From Ornithodoros turicata (Eukaryota > Arthropoda > Arachnida > Ixodida > Argasidae): 64,000 nucleotides of DNA. The stretch lies in contig NC_088201.1 of assembly GCF_037126465.1 (NCBI RefSeq), forward strand, positions 63,820,879 to 63,884,878, given 5' to 3'. Shown here piece after piece: positions 53,183 to 64,000 of this stretch (positions are counted from its first letter, which is position 1; every line of letters starts with the position of its first letter). The notes beneath the pieces were generated by a model. That model ran no database searches. It was not told where the DNA came from and saw only the letters and a list, made by a program, of their open reading frames with translations. The position numbers were made by a program, and so were the translations under genes.

Positions 53183-53650
53183 ATGGCGATGCGATTTCCC
53201 CTCCAGATTGGCTTTACGATTTTAGAACTGAGTAAATTAACCATGTCCTCATTCTGCTATGAAGCCCTGTTGAGTAAGCTCACTTGTCCGGTGATTACCT
53301 GTTGCTTTGACACGGATTCTCTTATCCTCTGCCTGTTCTGTAAGAACTACGAAGATCAATTACAATCGATCGCTGATGACCATTTAGATTTGTACGGGAT
53401 CATTGACCGGGATCATCAGGTGAAAAGAATCATGGGAGACTTTGAGGTTTCAAAAAGTGAGTCTGGTAGTGTACCTATAGAGGAAGTAATATGTTTGAAA
53501 GCTAAAATGTACTCCATCAAATTGGCTGAAGGAAAGCAAACTGCAAGAGCTAAAGAGGCCAAAAAGAATATGGTACGCAAGTACCCCCTTCACGAGACAT
53601 ACTACGATACCTTGTTCAACCACACAAGCGTATTGAACAAGCAAGTGTGA
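53183..53650 (+). pseudogene. PolB catalytic and C-terminal fragment, palindrome right arm, right duplicate
   Basis: 155-codon frame holding ELSKLTM, FDTDSLIL with both catalytic Asp, LKAKMYSIK and the HETYYDTLF helix. One base fewer than the left duplicate near 53201 shifts the upstream part out of frame, so the open frame starts later. A relic. Confidence 0.72.
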
Positions 53651-54667
53651 ATAGTTGGAAAGAAACAGCACGCGTACACCATCAAAAACGTAAAAAGAAG
53701 TTTGATGGCATACAACGACAAGTGATTCCTCTGCAATGACATCAACTCCTTCCCTTACCGAAGCTGTGAATATGGTAGCTTAGACGGTGATGCAAATAGT
53801 AGAGCTCATAATGTTCTTGTTCTGCTTCAGAAGATGTTCAGGAAGAGAACTAATACTTCTGTCACATTCTGTTCCCTCGTGCACTTTGGCACTGGATTGT
53901 GGACGGAGAGGGATGAATGCCTGGATCATCCACATGGTACTTATGTGAACAACGCCATGGATGCAAGCGGAAATGTCCAGTGCGCTAAAAAGTTCCCCTC
54001 CAGAGGGAACTACAATGTTTCCGAGACTGCCATGATGTGCTTAATAAACGCTGAAAACAATTTCCCATGTTTTTTCTGTGTCTGAACTGTTGCGGAAAGC
54101 CATCCAGGCCTAACGAGAACAGCATCCTGGACGAATAAGCAACTTGGGGGCCTGTGAGCGGGCCCAGAAATGAATGGAATTGACCGACCAGTGGTCTTCT
54201 ATAAAACAGCTGGAATTATGAACCAATAAGCAGTTGAAAGCATAGAGTGAGTACCCAGTGAGTAGAAAGGACCAATGAGTCTATGGAGCATGTATGAGAG
54301 GTAGCCAATAGGATTCTGAGCCATTCACTAAGTTTAGAAATGAATGGAAGTGACAACCCTTGGACCAATAGACAGGTGAGCAATTTGGGAGCCTATGAGC
54401 AGACTTAGAAATTAATAGAATATACCATTTTGGTGCCTATGAGCACATGAGTTTATAGGGTGGCAATGAAGGGTGGCCAATCAAGTAGGCATTGGAGGGA
54501 TCACCGGGAGAGGACAGAGCCTCGATCGATCAATGAGCGTGAAGAGATGTATCTCTGACCGACCAGCTAGAGGACTTAGAAGTGGCTTGACCTGGATCAT
54601 GGATCAGAAATCCCTAGAACTGGATTAGAAAAAAGTGGTTCTTGTGGGGCACAAATCTATACTACTG

Positions 54668-56394
54668 AGTAGTGTAATGTAAACCTATGCACACCTATAC
54701 TACTGAAGGCACACATTCTCATAAGATATATGTAACAATGCTTTATTTCAAGGCTACATTACTGCCATGCTTTTGGCACCATGAGCTGTAGTGCGGTAAA
54801 TGGCAGCCCAGCGACCTTTCGGCCATAATCCAAGACGAATGCAGACCGCGCGTTAATAAATGTGCTTTCGCCTTTCACCACATGTGATGCAGGCTCCACT
54901 TTTGGCCCCTCCACCGCGTACGCGGATTTCAAGAGATACCAGAGCGACCATATGCTGAAATACAAATTGTTGGAGTACGTTCGTCAAGTGTAGCGTGGCG
55001 TATCACGTTTCCAACGGTGATAACGTCTTTGCAGTTGGCTTGTGAGTCTGCAAATGACGTCAGCGTATACTTGCGAACATTCCTGACACCCCATCCTGGC
55101 AAATATAGTGTTTGATGTCCTCAACTTACTCATAGGGTAAGTTGATGAAAATATGTAACCTGTGATTTTTGGCTCGTACGGAATAAATATCTGGTTTAGC
55201 ACCACAGTAATTTGTGGATCATTTCTCAAACGTTTGGCGATTCAGTTTACGAATTATGGTACAATTTAGGCGATTATTCTGACTGCTATTAACAAAATAG
55301 TTCAACTGCCTTCAACATAGACCACCATACCCTACTTATTGTAAAAATAGTACGTTATTTTACATTATTCCACTACGTTACGTTACTTTGATGTGCTTAA
55401 ATATTACATTTGAAATGTAAATGAAGGGAATAATGGTGTGCATACCAACGTCATGTGGGTGCCCAGGGTGTGGTCCGCTGAGATCGCAGATGACCCAATT
55501 GGCACATATAACTACTTGGTATTTAAGGGCATGGACCCTTTTGTGGCCAGAGAAGTAGATTCTGTGATTAGTAGATGACCGGCAAATTGGCCTTGCCGTG
55601 CCGTCTACGAAGCCCCAGCAATTGCTCCTCTGCCTTACACAACCTGCAACGACAACCCCCCCGTGCTTCCAGTCACTAGGATGAAGTATGCAAATTCTCT
55701 GCAGTAGCCGCCAGTACACTGCACATTGTCATTGAGTAGTCTGAGCTGGTTGTCTTGGCATAGGCTATAAACTCACGAATAGCCTACCCACGAATTCATA
55801 TTGTAGATCATTGCTGGCAACTTTCGATATCAGCAACCTTCACAAACAGAAAGTTTCCGAGCTGTTGGGTTAATTAAGACGCAGATGCTCATCTGGGAAA
55901 ATCTGACCGGGCTGTCCACACTGAGCCACCGGTGAGCTGTAAGATTAAGAAGATGCACGAATGTGTTTTCTATATGGCGAAAAAGCACTCCCATCATTCT
56001 GGACATTGATGATGAGCTGTGGCGGTCAAAGAGAGGTTCAAGGTCCCACCACCTAGGCTAGACGGTGTAGGCCCATTAGGAGGCTTTCTCCTCCAGACGC
56101 CTTCACATCCTGACTGCTTGTAATCGTGTCTGGAACAAGAAGTGAGGCTTTCAACGTGTCCAGATGCTCTTTCTCAAAGCGGAACATTCCCCTGAACTCT
56201 TCGTCACCCAGGAGATTTACGCCGAGTAGCCTGTCGCACGATTTATATTGGCGTGCGGCGGGCTCGCCACAGTTTTTCGCCCAATTCTTTCCAGGCGAAT
56301 GTCGGCACAGTTCCCCGTGAAGTCTACCAAGGACGCATACAAAGCCCCCTGTCGCCCCACTCCTTCCTCCTCTCCTCTGCTGTCTTCTCTCCAT
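54668..56394 (-). pseudogene. PIF/Harbinger transposase relic, right duplicate, fuller copy
   Basis: Minus-strand pieces in order. The frame 56394-56053 has DEEFRGMFRFEKEHLDTLKA and GGESLLMGLHRLA, the N-terminal helical region of Harbinger transposases. After a gap, 55719-55378 has the DDE core CWGFVDGTARPIC, SGHKRVHALKYQ and PHPGHPHDVGM. Frames 55229-54984 and 54965-54759 are unrecognised but contiguous. Frameshifts separate the pieces. This copy lacks the AACGTTGC-rich insertion and gives its empty site near 55080. Terminal repeats not located. Confidence 0.85.
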
Positions 56395-57254
56395 CTGTCC
56401 ACATCTGAACGTTGCTCATACCCACAGTTCCTTCGCGAACACGGAATAAAGAAAATGATAATTAAAAGCGATGAAAGCGCACACAAAATGACGTGGTCGT
56501 AAACACTCGATATTTGGTGTGCGCTTTTATCACTTTTAATATGAATGCGTACCAACAGGCGCAGAGGAAGTCTTTGCATGAACAGCGCAGGTCAGAACGG
56601 TGGAATGGCTGATCCAGCTGATCATTGCAACACTGGAAAGGAGGACATGACAGGGAATCCCTGCACCGCCAAAAAACATAGAAATTGTTCGTGTGGAAGT
56701 CGGCATTCCTTCCTTCGATATCCCGCAGGTGAACGGTAAAACAAGTTTGGTTACTTTTTGTTACTGAAGGAAGCAATGCAGGTTTAGCGCGTGAAGTGTA
56801 TTGCAAGTGACTCTCTATAACGTTTTGGGGCGTTTCATGAGCGGTGTGGTGCCGTAATTTGTACCTTTCGGAAACCGCTAATCAAATTATGTGCGCTCAT
56901 TATGCTATGTCCCTCACGTCCCAGCTATTCATTCGTGATCTACGAACGGTTGTGACATGTGTGCGTTGGTGTTCAAACAGCAAATCAGCATAGATTGCCT
57001 ATTCATAAAGAGTACAGTAATTTTCGTCCAGAGTTACGGATGATCAATACACTTTTTTTTTTTCTGTCTTTAGCGCTCTCGCAGCCATCGGGGACAACGA
57101 CACACCTGGCTCAGCTGTTTTCGAAAACTTCACCTGTACATATTGTATGTGCGGAGTACGGTTTTCTTGTACTGTTCTTCAGTGTTGAAACACCTATAGC
57201 TCCAGGGACAAATGAACTTGCACCGCCATCGCTCTTCGTTCCTCTACTTTAGAA
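56395..57254. other. Unassigned region with a small hairpin
   Basis: May include the left end of the Harbinger element, but no end motif is certain. 56462-56537 is an imperfect hairpin (ATTAAAAGCGATGAAAGCGC against GCGCTTTTATCACTTTTAAT, loop about 30 bases). No gene supported. Confidence 0.5.
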
Positions 57255-57546
57255 CAACAGCTACTTGTACGTATCTTGAGTACGTACTCAAAATACGGTA
57301 TTTAAAACACTGTTTCCTGTACTTTGGTACTCTACTCAATACACTTTTGCTACGAGTATTTTTTTAAAGTTTTTAAAATACTTTTTTTAGTATTTGCTAC
57401 TCAGTATTCAAAATACTTTCCTACTTCTTTAAGCTGTCTCCAGCACATTCCCCGCCGTGTCCAAATTTTGAGCTCGCTGGAACTTCCCCTTTTTTTTCTT
57501 TTTGGGGTATTCGCGTATGTGTCATTTATGCTCCTGTACAATAGGC
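57255..57546. repeat. Repeat family U, copy 4, left end
   Basis: Matches 30825-31074: CTTGTACGT, AGTACT-rich tract, AAGCTGT...CCCGCCGTGT, up to the ATAGGC at 57541-57546 where the next entry is inserted. Confidence 0.82.
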
Positions 57547-58956
57547 CTCGTGCACAGACTAAAGGTGGCGCTTTGCGTGGCCACGTAGCGGTGGGAAAGC
57601 GAACTTGTTGTGTGAATCGTTCGATATCGAAACCAGTCAAAAGTGTATGAGGCGGGCGTCATGAAAATAAAATATGTGTGAGTCGGTAGTGTAACTTTGC
57701 CTATTTCAATCGCTTTAGACTGCGAACGACTAATTTCTGTCCTCAGCGGTCAATAAGGCATAAGGCTATATGCAGAAGCAGGCATGTCAGCGTTATTACA
57801 ATTCTTTGAATTTTTCTTCGCGCGCACCGCACTTGCGTGTGTTTTCTTTTAAACTTTTTACAGCAAAGTGATGCAGAAGTCTCATTACCTGAGCGGACAA
57901 AGCCACAAGGTCCAAGCTAGTTGGAAATTAATGTCTGAATTGAGAACACACATCACGAACGATATATTCCGCTGGATATATCGTTCCGGATCATTGGCCG
58001 GAAACAGACAAGAATCCACGGAGTAGCTTATTTTGTGACACGTACGTTTGACGACCGACACCCATCTTCTCCTGTCCACTTCGTGTGGATTTGGCGGGAA
58101 ACTGCAGAACCTTGTACCTGTTGGGGCATTCTCGGGTCCCGAAAAAAAAAGGTCCCTGGTTGCGTGGGCGGAAATAATGGTCCCGTGGGGTTCTGTGCGC
58201 CAAAAAATACAGCAGCTGTTCTGGAGAGCCCATTAAACGGATCGTAGCAGCCCAAGTGCTATCATTCGCCCTTCCGATTTATTTGTTTGTTTGATCTGTT
58301 TGTTCGCCCTGATTGATGTTAATGAACAATAAAAGCTGCACCACATTCAGTGAGGAACATAAAAGCGATCACATTCGCTGCACCAGTTGTATTGAGCGCA
58401 TTGCAATTGTTTCTGTTCCTCTCTCTTTTTTGTGGAGTACGGATAACGCGATTTCTTGTAGATATGTCGGAAAAAAGGTACTCGCATTCTTTTATAACAG
58501 GACGGATTACAGAAGAGTAAGCAAAGAGGCACATTACCTTCTGTATTCGTACCAATAAAATAAAACACACATAAACGCTTTGCACTGAGCTCACTAGCCT
58601 GGCCTCCTACCTCACGCTCGCTGTACGGGAGGGGGGGGGGGGGGGGGGTCGTTGGGTGTAGTTCCCAATTCAACCTAGAGTTACAATTCACAAACCAAGC
58701 TATACTGTGTCCTATTGCTGGTCAGACAAGTTTTACAGTTGTTCTGTCATACTTTCTATGTCGATGAACCGTATCTTGATCAGAAGCGGAGTTGAAAAGC
58801 CAATGAAACAACGAATGAGAGGGAGACAGCTTTTATTGTCCATAAAGGTCAACACGGAAAAGATGTAAAGAAACTGTAAAACTCGTGTCTCCTTTTTTTT
58901 CTTTGACAATCAAGCTCACACTTATAAACACAAAACTAGTGATGAAAGATGAAAGT

Positions 58957-59150
58957 CAACGATGAAAGATGAAAGTCACTGAAAAGGTTAGCCAGCTGTA
59001 GGGATCGAACCCACATCTTCTGGATTGCCGGTCCAGGGCTCTACTAATTGAGCTAAGCTAACACGCCTCTCCAGCGACTTTCGGGGTGCGATGTGGGTTC
59101 GATCCCTACAGCTGGCTAACCTTTTCAGTGACTTTCATCTTTCATCGTTG
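58957..59150. repeat. Perfect 60-bp inverted repeat around a tRNA-like sequence
   Basis: 58957-59016 and 59091-59150 are exact reverse complements; the spacer is 74 bp. Each arm carries the tRNA T-arm/B-box and acceptor 3' half. Absence of mismatches suggests a recent origin or an assembly artefact. Confidence 0.92.
58990..59062 (-). tRNA. tRNA-like sequence (anticodon loop reads GGC), possibly a pseudogene or SINE head
   Basis: The minus strand folds as a cloverleaf: acceptor GTTAGCT with AGCTGGC (two G-T pairs), D arm GCTC...GAGC, anticodon stem CTGGA/TCCAG with loop CCGGCAA, T arm GTGGG TTCGATC CCTAC. B box GGTTCGATCCC is intact. The base before the anticodon is C, where real tRNAs have T, so identity (nominally Ala) and function are doubtful. 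It lies inside an inserted element. Confidence 0.5.
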
Positions 59151-59766
59151 ATTTCTTAGGCAATTTGAGGCTTTGTTTGTATCTGTCCCTTCTATGTTGT
59201 TCCAGCCTCAGAACATCAGTTTATCTCATGTACAAAACTAGTGTCTGACCAACAGTAGGTAAATAGTCACCCAACAACAGTCAAACCCAACAGTAGGAAA
59301 ATACTAGCAAACTAGTGCAGCGAATGATGTTGTTTTTATGGTACTCATTGAACGGCGTGCAGATCTAATTATCTATTAACAGATGAAAAGGGCATATGCA
59401 ACGAATGGGGAGAGCCAATAGTAAAACTCGGTTGGCTGTGATTTGTTTCATCAGTTATCCGCAGCCACGCCCCTGTATTTTTGGGCGCGCAGGAACATGT
59501 GGGACCATTTTGCTGCCGCATCACCAGGGACCATTTTCTTCCCTACACCCGGCATTCTCATACGTATTTGTGCACCCAACGACTCAACAGTACGAGCGCT
59601 ACGGCATTACTTTTAGCAGCTATCAACTCGGGCGCGGCGTCACCGAAGCAAGGTGACTACTGAAAGCGTACGAATAGCCCTCGAGAACCGAGCGGACTCA
59701 CACAACTAGTTCCTATGACAGCCGCCAGGATTTTCAGTGGCGCGGCGGACGCTTTGCACGAAGCGT

Positions 59767-60607
59767 ATAGGCTGATCCCACGCTTGGCCTTGCTCGTCAA
59801 TAGCCCGACCCCTTCGTTTGAAAACGGTTCCTGTTCATATTCCCAGGTGAATCCCCAGGGGATTAGGTAAAAGAGAATCCCTGCATTCATTTCTTGGTCA
59901 CCAAAGCAACAAACACGCACCAGAAGTGGAAACACCCGAGCTAACATACAGAAGGGATTATGAAGCTTTGGGTCATATTACCAAAGTTTACCAGACATTA
60001 CTTGACAAGTAAAACATATGCTTAAGTGTGACGGATGAAGTTTGTTCCTTTCATTTGTACGGCTACGTTCAGAATACTCGTTTCACTTACTGCTAATACT
60101 AAAGTTCTTTAAAGAGTACCTTAAATACTTCTTAGAGTATTTAGTACTCTACTCAAAGTACTTTCACTTTTGAGTACTTTGTACTCTCTTTTAAATACTT
60201 TTTACGCGGAGTATTTAGTATCTCATTTTAAATACTTTGTATTTTGCAGTATTTTGTACATGTCTACGTGACGTTACTTATGGGAGCAAGCGCCGAAAAA
60301 AGAGACGAAGCTGTAACGATAAAAAAAAAAAAATATTGAAATCAAGCGAGCTGGTGGTGGATATCCATGAGAAAAACCTGAGATTAGGGCAAATAAATAA
60401 AAAGACGCACAGAGACACAAGCCTCAGAACCGACACATACTTGTGTCTGTGTGCGTATTTTTATTTCCCCTAGTCTCGAGCAGTCTCCGGTTTTTGTCAT
60501 GGAGGCGAAGCTGACAGTGCGATGGCAGACAGGGCAGACGACGACAAACTCAACGCCGACGCGTGTCTGTGTCCGTACTTTTATTGATTTCCCCTAGTCT
60601 CGAGCAG
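59767..60607. repeat. Repeat family U, copy 4, second part
   Basis: Matches 31067-31800: GGCTGATCCCACGCTTGG, the AGTACT-rich tract (60110-60250) and the hairpin. It then has a short repeated piece in which the segment from the hairpin 3' side (CCCCTAGTCTCGAGCAG) occurs again at 60591-60607, so about 130 bp were duplicated before the insertion at 60608. Confidence 0.82.
60365..60502. repeat. Long hairpin within U copy 4
   Basis: CCATGAGAAAAACC...GACACAAG pairs with CTTGTGTCTGTGTGCG...GGTTTTTGTCATGG. Same structure as 31651-31791; a few bases of the TTTATTTATTT strand are lost. Confidence 0.82.
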
Positions 60608-61263
60608 GGATTTCCCTACACCCCCCCAGGGGGGGGGGGGGGTGTACACCCTCCCTGCATTTTTGCAACACTCCCTCTGAAATTTCTCAGGTGACCCCAC
60701 CCAGCTCGGCCACCAACACGTTCTGGTAGTGAGTCCGGCGCAGCGAATTACATCCTGTACTCTCAAACTTGGGTTGTAGGACCACAGTTATGCAGATTAT
60801 CGTACCAAGCATTCGTCCAAAATCATTTGAGTGTGGCTGTTCAGTGCATATATTGCGCGCATATACGAGCCAAATGCGTGCGAGTACGACAACTCAATGT
60901 GAATCATCAAGAACCATTTGCGCCCAACTCAAACAAGCAAGGTCGATGATCACCGTTGGTTCTAGGTGTTCATGAGCTTCGTGAGACAAGGTGCTAGTCT
61001 TTTCTCTTTGTCGGTCGTGTGATTATGCATCTTAATGCTGAAATGCCGTTCATAATGAATCTGTATTCTAATGTGCTGTGTTCTAACGTAATAACATGTA
61101 CAAATAAAACGGGAAAGCTATGCAGATATGTCACCATTGTGCTACGATTCTTTCCGTGCCTAAGAAAAATTCCGTAAGCGGTACCTTCACCAATCATCCC
61201 CCCCCGCTCCCCCTTGAAAGCTCCCCCCCCCCCCCCCCAGCAGTGAATTTCTGGGGAAATCAC
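60608..61263. mobile_element. Probable hAT-type insertion in U copy 4 (about 656 bp)
   Basis: Flanked by TCGAGCAG at 60600-60607 and 61264-61271. Ends resemble each other in inverted orientation (GGATTTCCCT and TGATTTCCCC). Poly-G and poly-C runs sit sub-terminally (about 60630-60641 and 61217-61238). No transposase frame. An 8-bp duplication suggests hAT, but the exact boundary is ambiguous by a few bases. Confidence 0.6.
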
Positions 61264-61563
61264 TCGAGCAGTCTCCGGTTTTTGCCACGGAGGCCAAGCT
61301 GACATTGCGATGGCAGACAGGGCAGACGACGGCAAGCTGAACGCCACAAACCCAAGGATAGAACAAAAACTAGGTCAAACGGGCACGCGCACTTCACCCA
61401 CGCGTTCTCCCGCGTTGCGTTCGCGGAAGCTCTGTGAGCGGCTCCTGAAGATCACGTGGTTCTGGTGGTTTGGTTTGAGGCGGTTTGGGACAGTTCGCAC
61501 TTCGCAGTTCCGTCGTTCGGTTGGTTTGGTCTGGCTGGTTTCGTGGTTTGTCGGGACTCGGGT
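61264..61563. repeat. Repeat family U, copy 4, third part
   Basis: Matches 31770-32030: CAGTCTCCGGTTTTTGCCA, GTTGCGTTCGCGGAAGCTC, GAAGATCACGTGGTTCTGG. Cut by the hAT-like element at 61564. Confidence 0.85.
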
Positions 61564-62205
61564 TAGAGCCCTGCGCGGATGAGTTTTTTGGCATCCGCAT
61601 CCGACCCGCATCCGCGCAACCGTTACCGCATCCGATCCGCATCCGCAGCACACACAACGGTTTACATCCGCATCCGATCCGCTGACCAAAACGCACCATC
61701 CGCATCCGATCCGCAAAATCCGCACGTTTCGAAGGACGCGTAAAGACCGCCGGAAGCATATGTTGGTATAATTTCGGATGCCTCCATGCTGTCACGGAAC
61801 GACTCACGACGTCAAGCAAAGGTAAACATTTCAACAAACGCGTTACGGAGAGCCTTCTGTAACGCGTGGAACGCTACCTCGTCGGTGCTAGCGCGGCTCG
61901 AGACGAAAGAATGCCTTCTCTCCCGTCTTGGCCGTGCATGGTCAAAGGTGAACCCGAGCATTCGCTCGCTGTCGCAGCGCAATACAAATAAATTGCTGGT
62001 GGAAAAATTATAGCACGCGGTATATCCGCATCCGATCCGCTACCGATCCGCTGCCTTCGTATCCGCATCCGATCCGCATCCGACCTCGCGCCATCCGCAT
62101 CCGATCCGCACACCGCAGAAAGTTCTGAATTTTCATCCGAATCCGCAAGCATCTTGCGGATATCCGCGGATATCCGCTTCCATCCGCGGATGGTGCAGGG
62201 CTCTA
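61564..62205 (-). mobile_element. hAT-type element with internal GGATCCGATCC-like repeats (642 bp)
   Basis: Ends TAGAGCCCTGCGCGGATG and (inverted) TAGAGCCCTGCACC...GGATG, flanked by an 8-bp duplication ACTCGGGT (61556-61563, 62206-62213), diagnostic of hAT. Two blocks of degenerate GATCCGCATCC repeats (61590-61720, 62015-62190) surround a unique middle. There the minus strand can read ATASE, then SSRAALAPTR, reminiscent of the hAT C-terminal dimerisation block. Not a functional transposase. Confidence 0.85.
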
Positions 62206-63727
62206 ACTCGGGTAACTCGGGAGCCCGCCATTTTCCCTGGACATTGCGGGGCGAGCGGTGGTGCGAAAGCCGGGCGGGAGCATTCAACTATTCTGTCATT
62301 CTATTGTAGGTACGTGTACTGTGTAGGATCGCATTGCCGATAAGTTATGCGTATCAATGCTTCTGTCGTTGTGGCAGGTCAATTCATATGCTTCTTGGAA
62401 AAGGAGGATTCTATCACGGTCGTGCATGCACCGCGATGTTGTCGGTTACCCAGCACAAGCCGTGCTTGCCAAGTCAGGTTTACGCCAACCGCGGTTCATA
62501 CGGTGGCCACTATTGCGTTCCCCGTGTACCCTGGTAAACCGTAGTTACGTGTAATCTCCGCCCGTACGCCGTGCACGGCCATTACGTACTCGGATCATTG
62601 TTTCTCATTGTTTTCACTACGAGATTCGACTTCTCTGAATTTTTCTGCTCTTGTATCATTTTATCACCCAGGTCCTCAGACACGCAGCAAGTACGACGTC
62701 GTCAGGGTTGGATGCTACTCACTGGGAGGACGCAGTCTTGTGCCACCATTGGCTCACTGGGTTATCCAGGCGTTCTCCGAGGTTTTCCAGCTTTCCATAG
62801 CCTGGACGTGGCATAGTTGGAAGGGGTACCAGTACCCACAGTGACCGAGGAGGCACTACTATACACTACACAGGTGTGGGAGAATGGGGGGGGGGGCGGG
62901 ACACTCCGATTTTAGCTTTGGTTTGTTAGGTATGTATCGCGCCGCAGTGCTCGGTATGCACTCCCAGCCTACGGTGGCTTTCGCGTTCCGACTGGTTAAG
63001 GTGGGGGGGGGGGGGGGGGTCGTAGAAGATGTCTTTCAGGTTTCCCGAGGACATCGAGACTCTGTTACACAATGGCTTTGGGATCTTCATGGCGTGGATT
63101 GAAGCAGACATTCCTCGAGTCCCACTACTGCCTGCCTAGCTGCCACATGATTCGAGGCATCTTGAGTGGTATATCTCTCGTTACTTTTATTTTTTTCTTT
63201 TGTCATGCACGTGTTTCTGTATACCTAGAGGTTCCTGGATGCATTCACGTTGTGTGATCATAACAGCAATGTTTGGCAACTTCCAGGCCCGCTATTCTAA
63301 GAACCACTTAGCGGATTAACGGAAGCCACGTTGCCATACAAGCATTTATCCTTCAACATTATGTTGTGTCGAGAGTTGTCTTTCCAGGTATGCTGCCCTG
63401 TTCTGCAGTGTAGAGCAGCACAATCAAGATGATTGACAGCCTTTCCAAACAGATGACCAATACTTTTGATTGACAAAATCAACCCGTTCTTTTGAAATGT
63501 AGCTTTTAGTTCAATAAAACGTTCCCTTGTTGCTTCGCCATCAACTTGTCTTTTTTCCAATTTCTACCTATATTGGGTGGGCGCTTTCATATTTCTGTAG
63601 CTTGCATTCCGTGACTGCTTTGGAACGATGTACTGTTTGGGACACGGTTGTCTAAAATATCGAGCCCGTGGCCCAGCAGTCCGGTATCGGCGATGTCGCG
63701 TAGGATGGAACTAGGACCATGTCAAGA
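62206..63727. repeat. Repeat family U, copy 4, right part (truncated)
   Basis: Matches 20-1450 and 2350-2445, without either MITE. A G run of 17 or more follows AAGGT at about 63000. Stops at GGACCATGTCAAGAG, about 1.1 kb short of the U right end seen in the other copies. Confidence 0.86.
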
Positions 63728-64000
63728 GGGATTGGTTTTTCGTAGCAGTTTATGGAAGCGGGTCAATTTGGGTTTGACAGATTGGGGGGGGGGGGGTCTG
63801 GAGGACTAAGCATGGACAGCATACTAGACACGCGATCTAGGGTCAATTAAACACATGCGAAGACAAGTTGAGGGGGTCAGGACATCCCGACCCCCCCTCT
63901 CTAGATCCCGAACCATGACCCGAAGGATACACCGCTTTGTGGCATGCCCACTTTGCATGACAATGGTCACCCCAATCTGTTGCTGTTTTGCCCACACCAA
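63728..64000. other. Unassigned right edge of window
   Basis: Contains a 13-G run near 63784 and a C-rich stretch near 63890; no gene or known element seen. Confidence 0.5.

Larger units (their letters stand above)
52110..54667. repeat. Inner left arm, centre and right arm of palindrome, right duplicate
   Basis: Equivalent of 10751-10790 joined to 12044-14516 without the TTGGCC-rich element. Left arm to about 53055, centre near 53060-53090, right arm to 54667. The right arm has about 50 bp near 54380-54435 (TGAGCAGACTTAGAAATTAA region) that the left duplicate lacks. Confidence 0.82.
57547..59766. mobile_element. 2.2-kb insertion in U copy 4 flanked by ATAGGC
   Basis: ATAGGC occurs at 57541-57546 and 59767-59772, and once at the uninterrupted site in U copy 2 (31067-31072). 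The left end CTCGTGCACAG and inverted right end CTTCGTGCAAAG are similar after the first base, suggesting decayed terminal inverted repeats. Contents: no transposase frame recognised, a 22-G homopolymer at about 58628-58649, and a tRNA-like sequence in a palindrome (58957-59150). The superfamily is uncertain. Confidence 0.65.

Overview
This is an animal (metazoan) genomic window built almost entirely of mobile DNA and its duplications. I see no intact host protein-coding gene, rRNA or CRISPR. The element types are a Mag-like Ty3/gypsy element, a CsRn1-like Ty3/gypsy element, a Penelope-like GIY-YIG endonuclease, hammerhead ribozymes, PIF/Harbinger, hAT and TA-inserting MITEs, LINE reverse transcriptase scraps, and protein-primed type-B DNA polymerase (Polinton-type) remains. 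Together they fit an arthropod; a tick or other chelicerate is my guess, but nothing here proves it.

Layout. (1) About 1-17076 and 40905-56190 are two direct copies of one segmental duplication. In order each holds repeat family U, a short 0.27 kb segment, a LINE RT scrap, a giant palindrome (4905-14516 and 44290-54667), and a minus-strand Harbinger transposase relic. The palindrome arms carry PolB fragments, and its left arm is split by a decayed Mag-like LTR retrotransposon. Because the copies are close in sequence, insertions private to one copy can be bounded exactly against the empty site in the other: two TA-flanked MITEs (1454-2347, 3546-4447), an AACGTTGC-rich element (14930-15958), and a TTGGCC-rich element that hit each copy separately, at different places and in opposite orientation (10792-12043 and 50343-51851). 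(2) 17077-18340 is a minus-strand Penelope-like fragment split by a TTAA-flanked MITE. (3) 18341-24788 is mostly unassigned, with a LINE tail near 22.86-23.89 kb. (4) 24789-29186 is a young CsRn1-like element on the minus strand with identical 153-bp LTRs and one frameshift in integrase. (5) 30431-37470 holds a second copy of U flanked by direct copies of repeat V; one V copy is interrupted by a Harbinger derivative. (6) 38921-43546 is the third U copy, and 57255-63727 the fourth. The fourth contains a 2.2-kb insertion with a tRNA-like sequence in a perfect 60-bp inverted repeat, and two probable hAT-type insertions.

The order of events can be read from shared versus private lesions. The palindrome, the hammerhead-bearing insert, and the Mag insertion with its loss of RT and integrase residues came before the segmental duplication. 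The MITEs, the CCC...GGG elements, changes in the primer-site array and most stop codons and frameshifts came after it. The most unusual items are the PolB palindrome, the head-to-head hammerhead motifs, the tandem array of primer-binding-site units behind the Mag LTR, and the two CCC...GGG element families with 2-bp target duplications.
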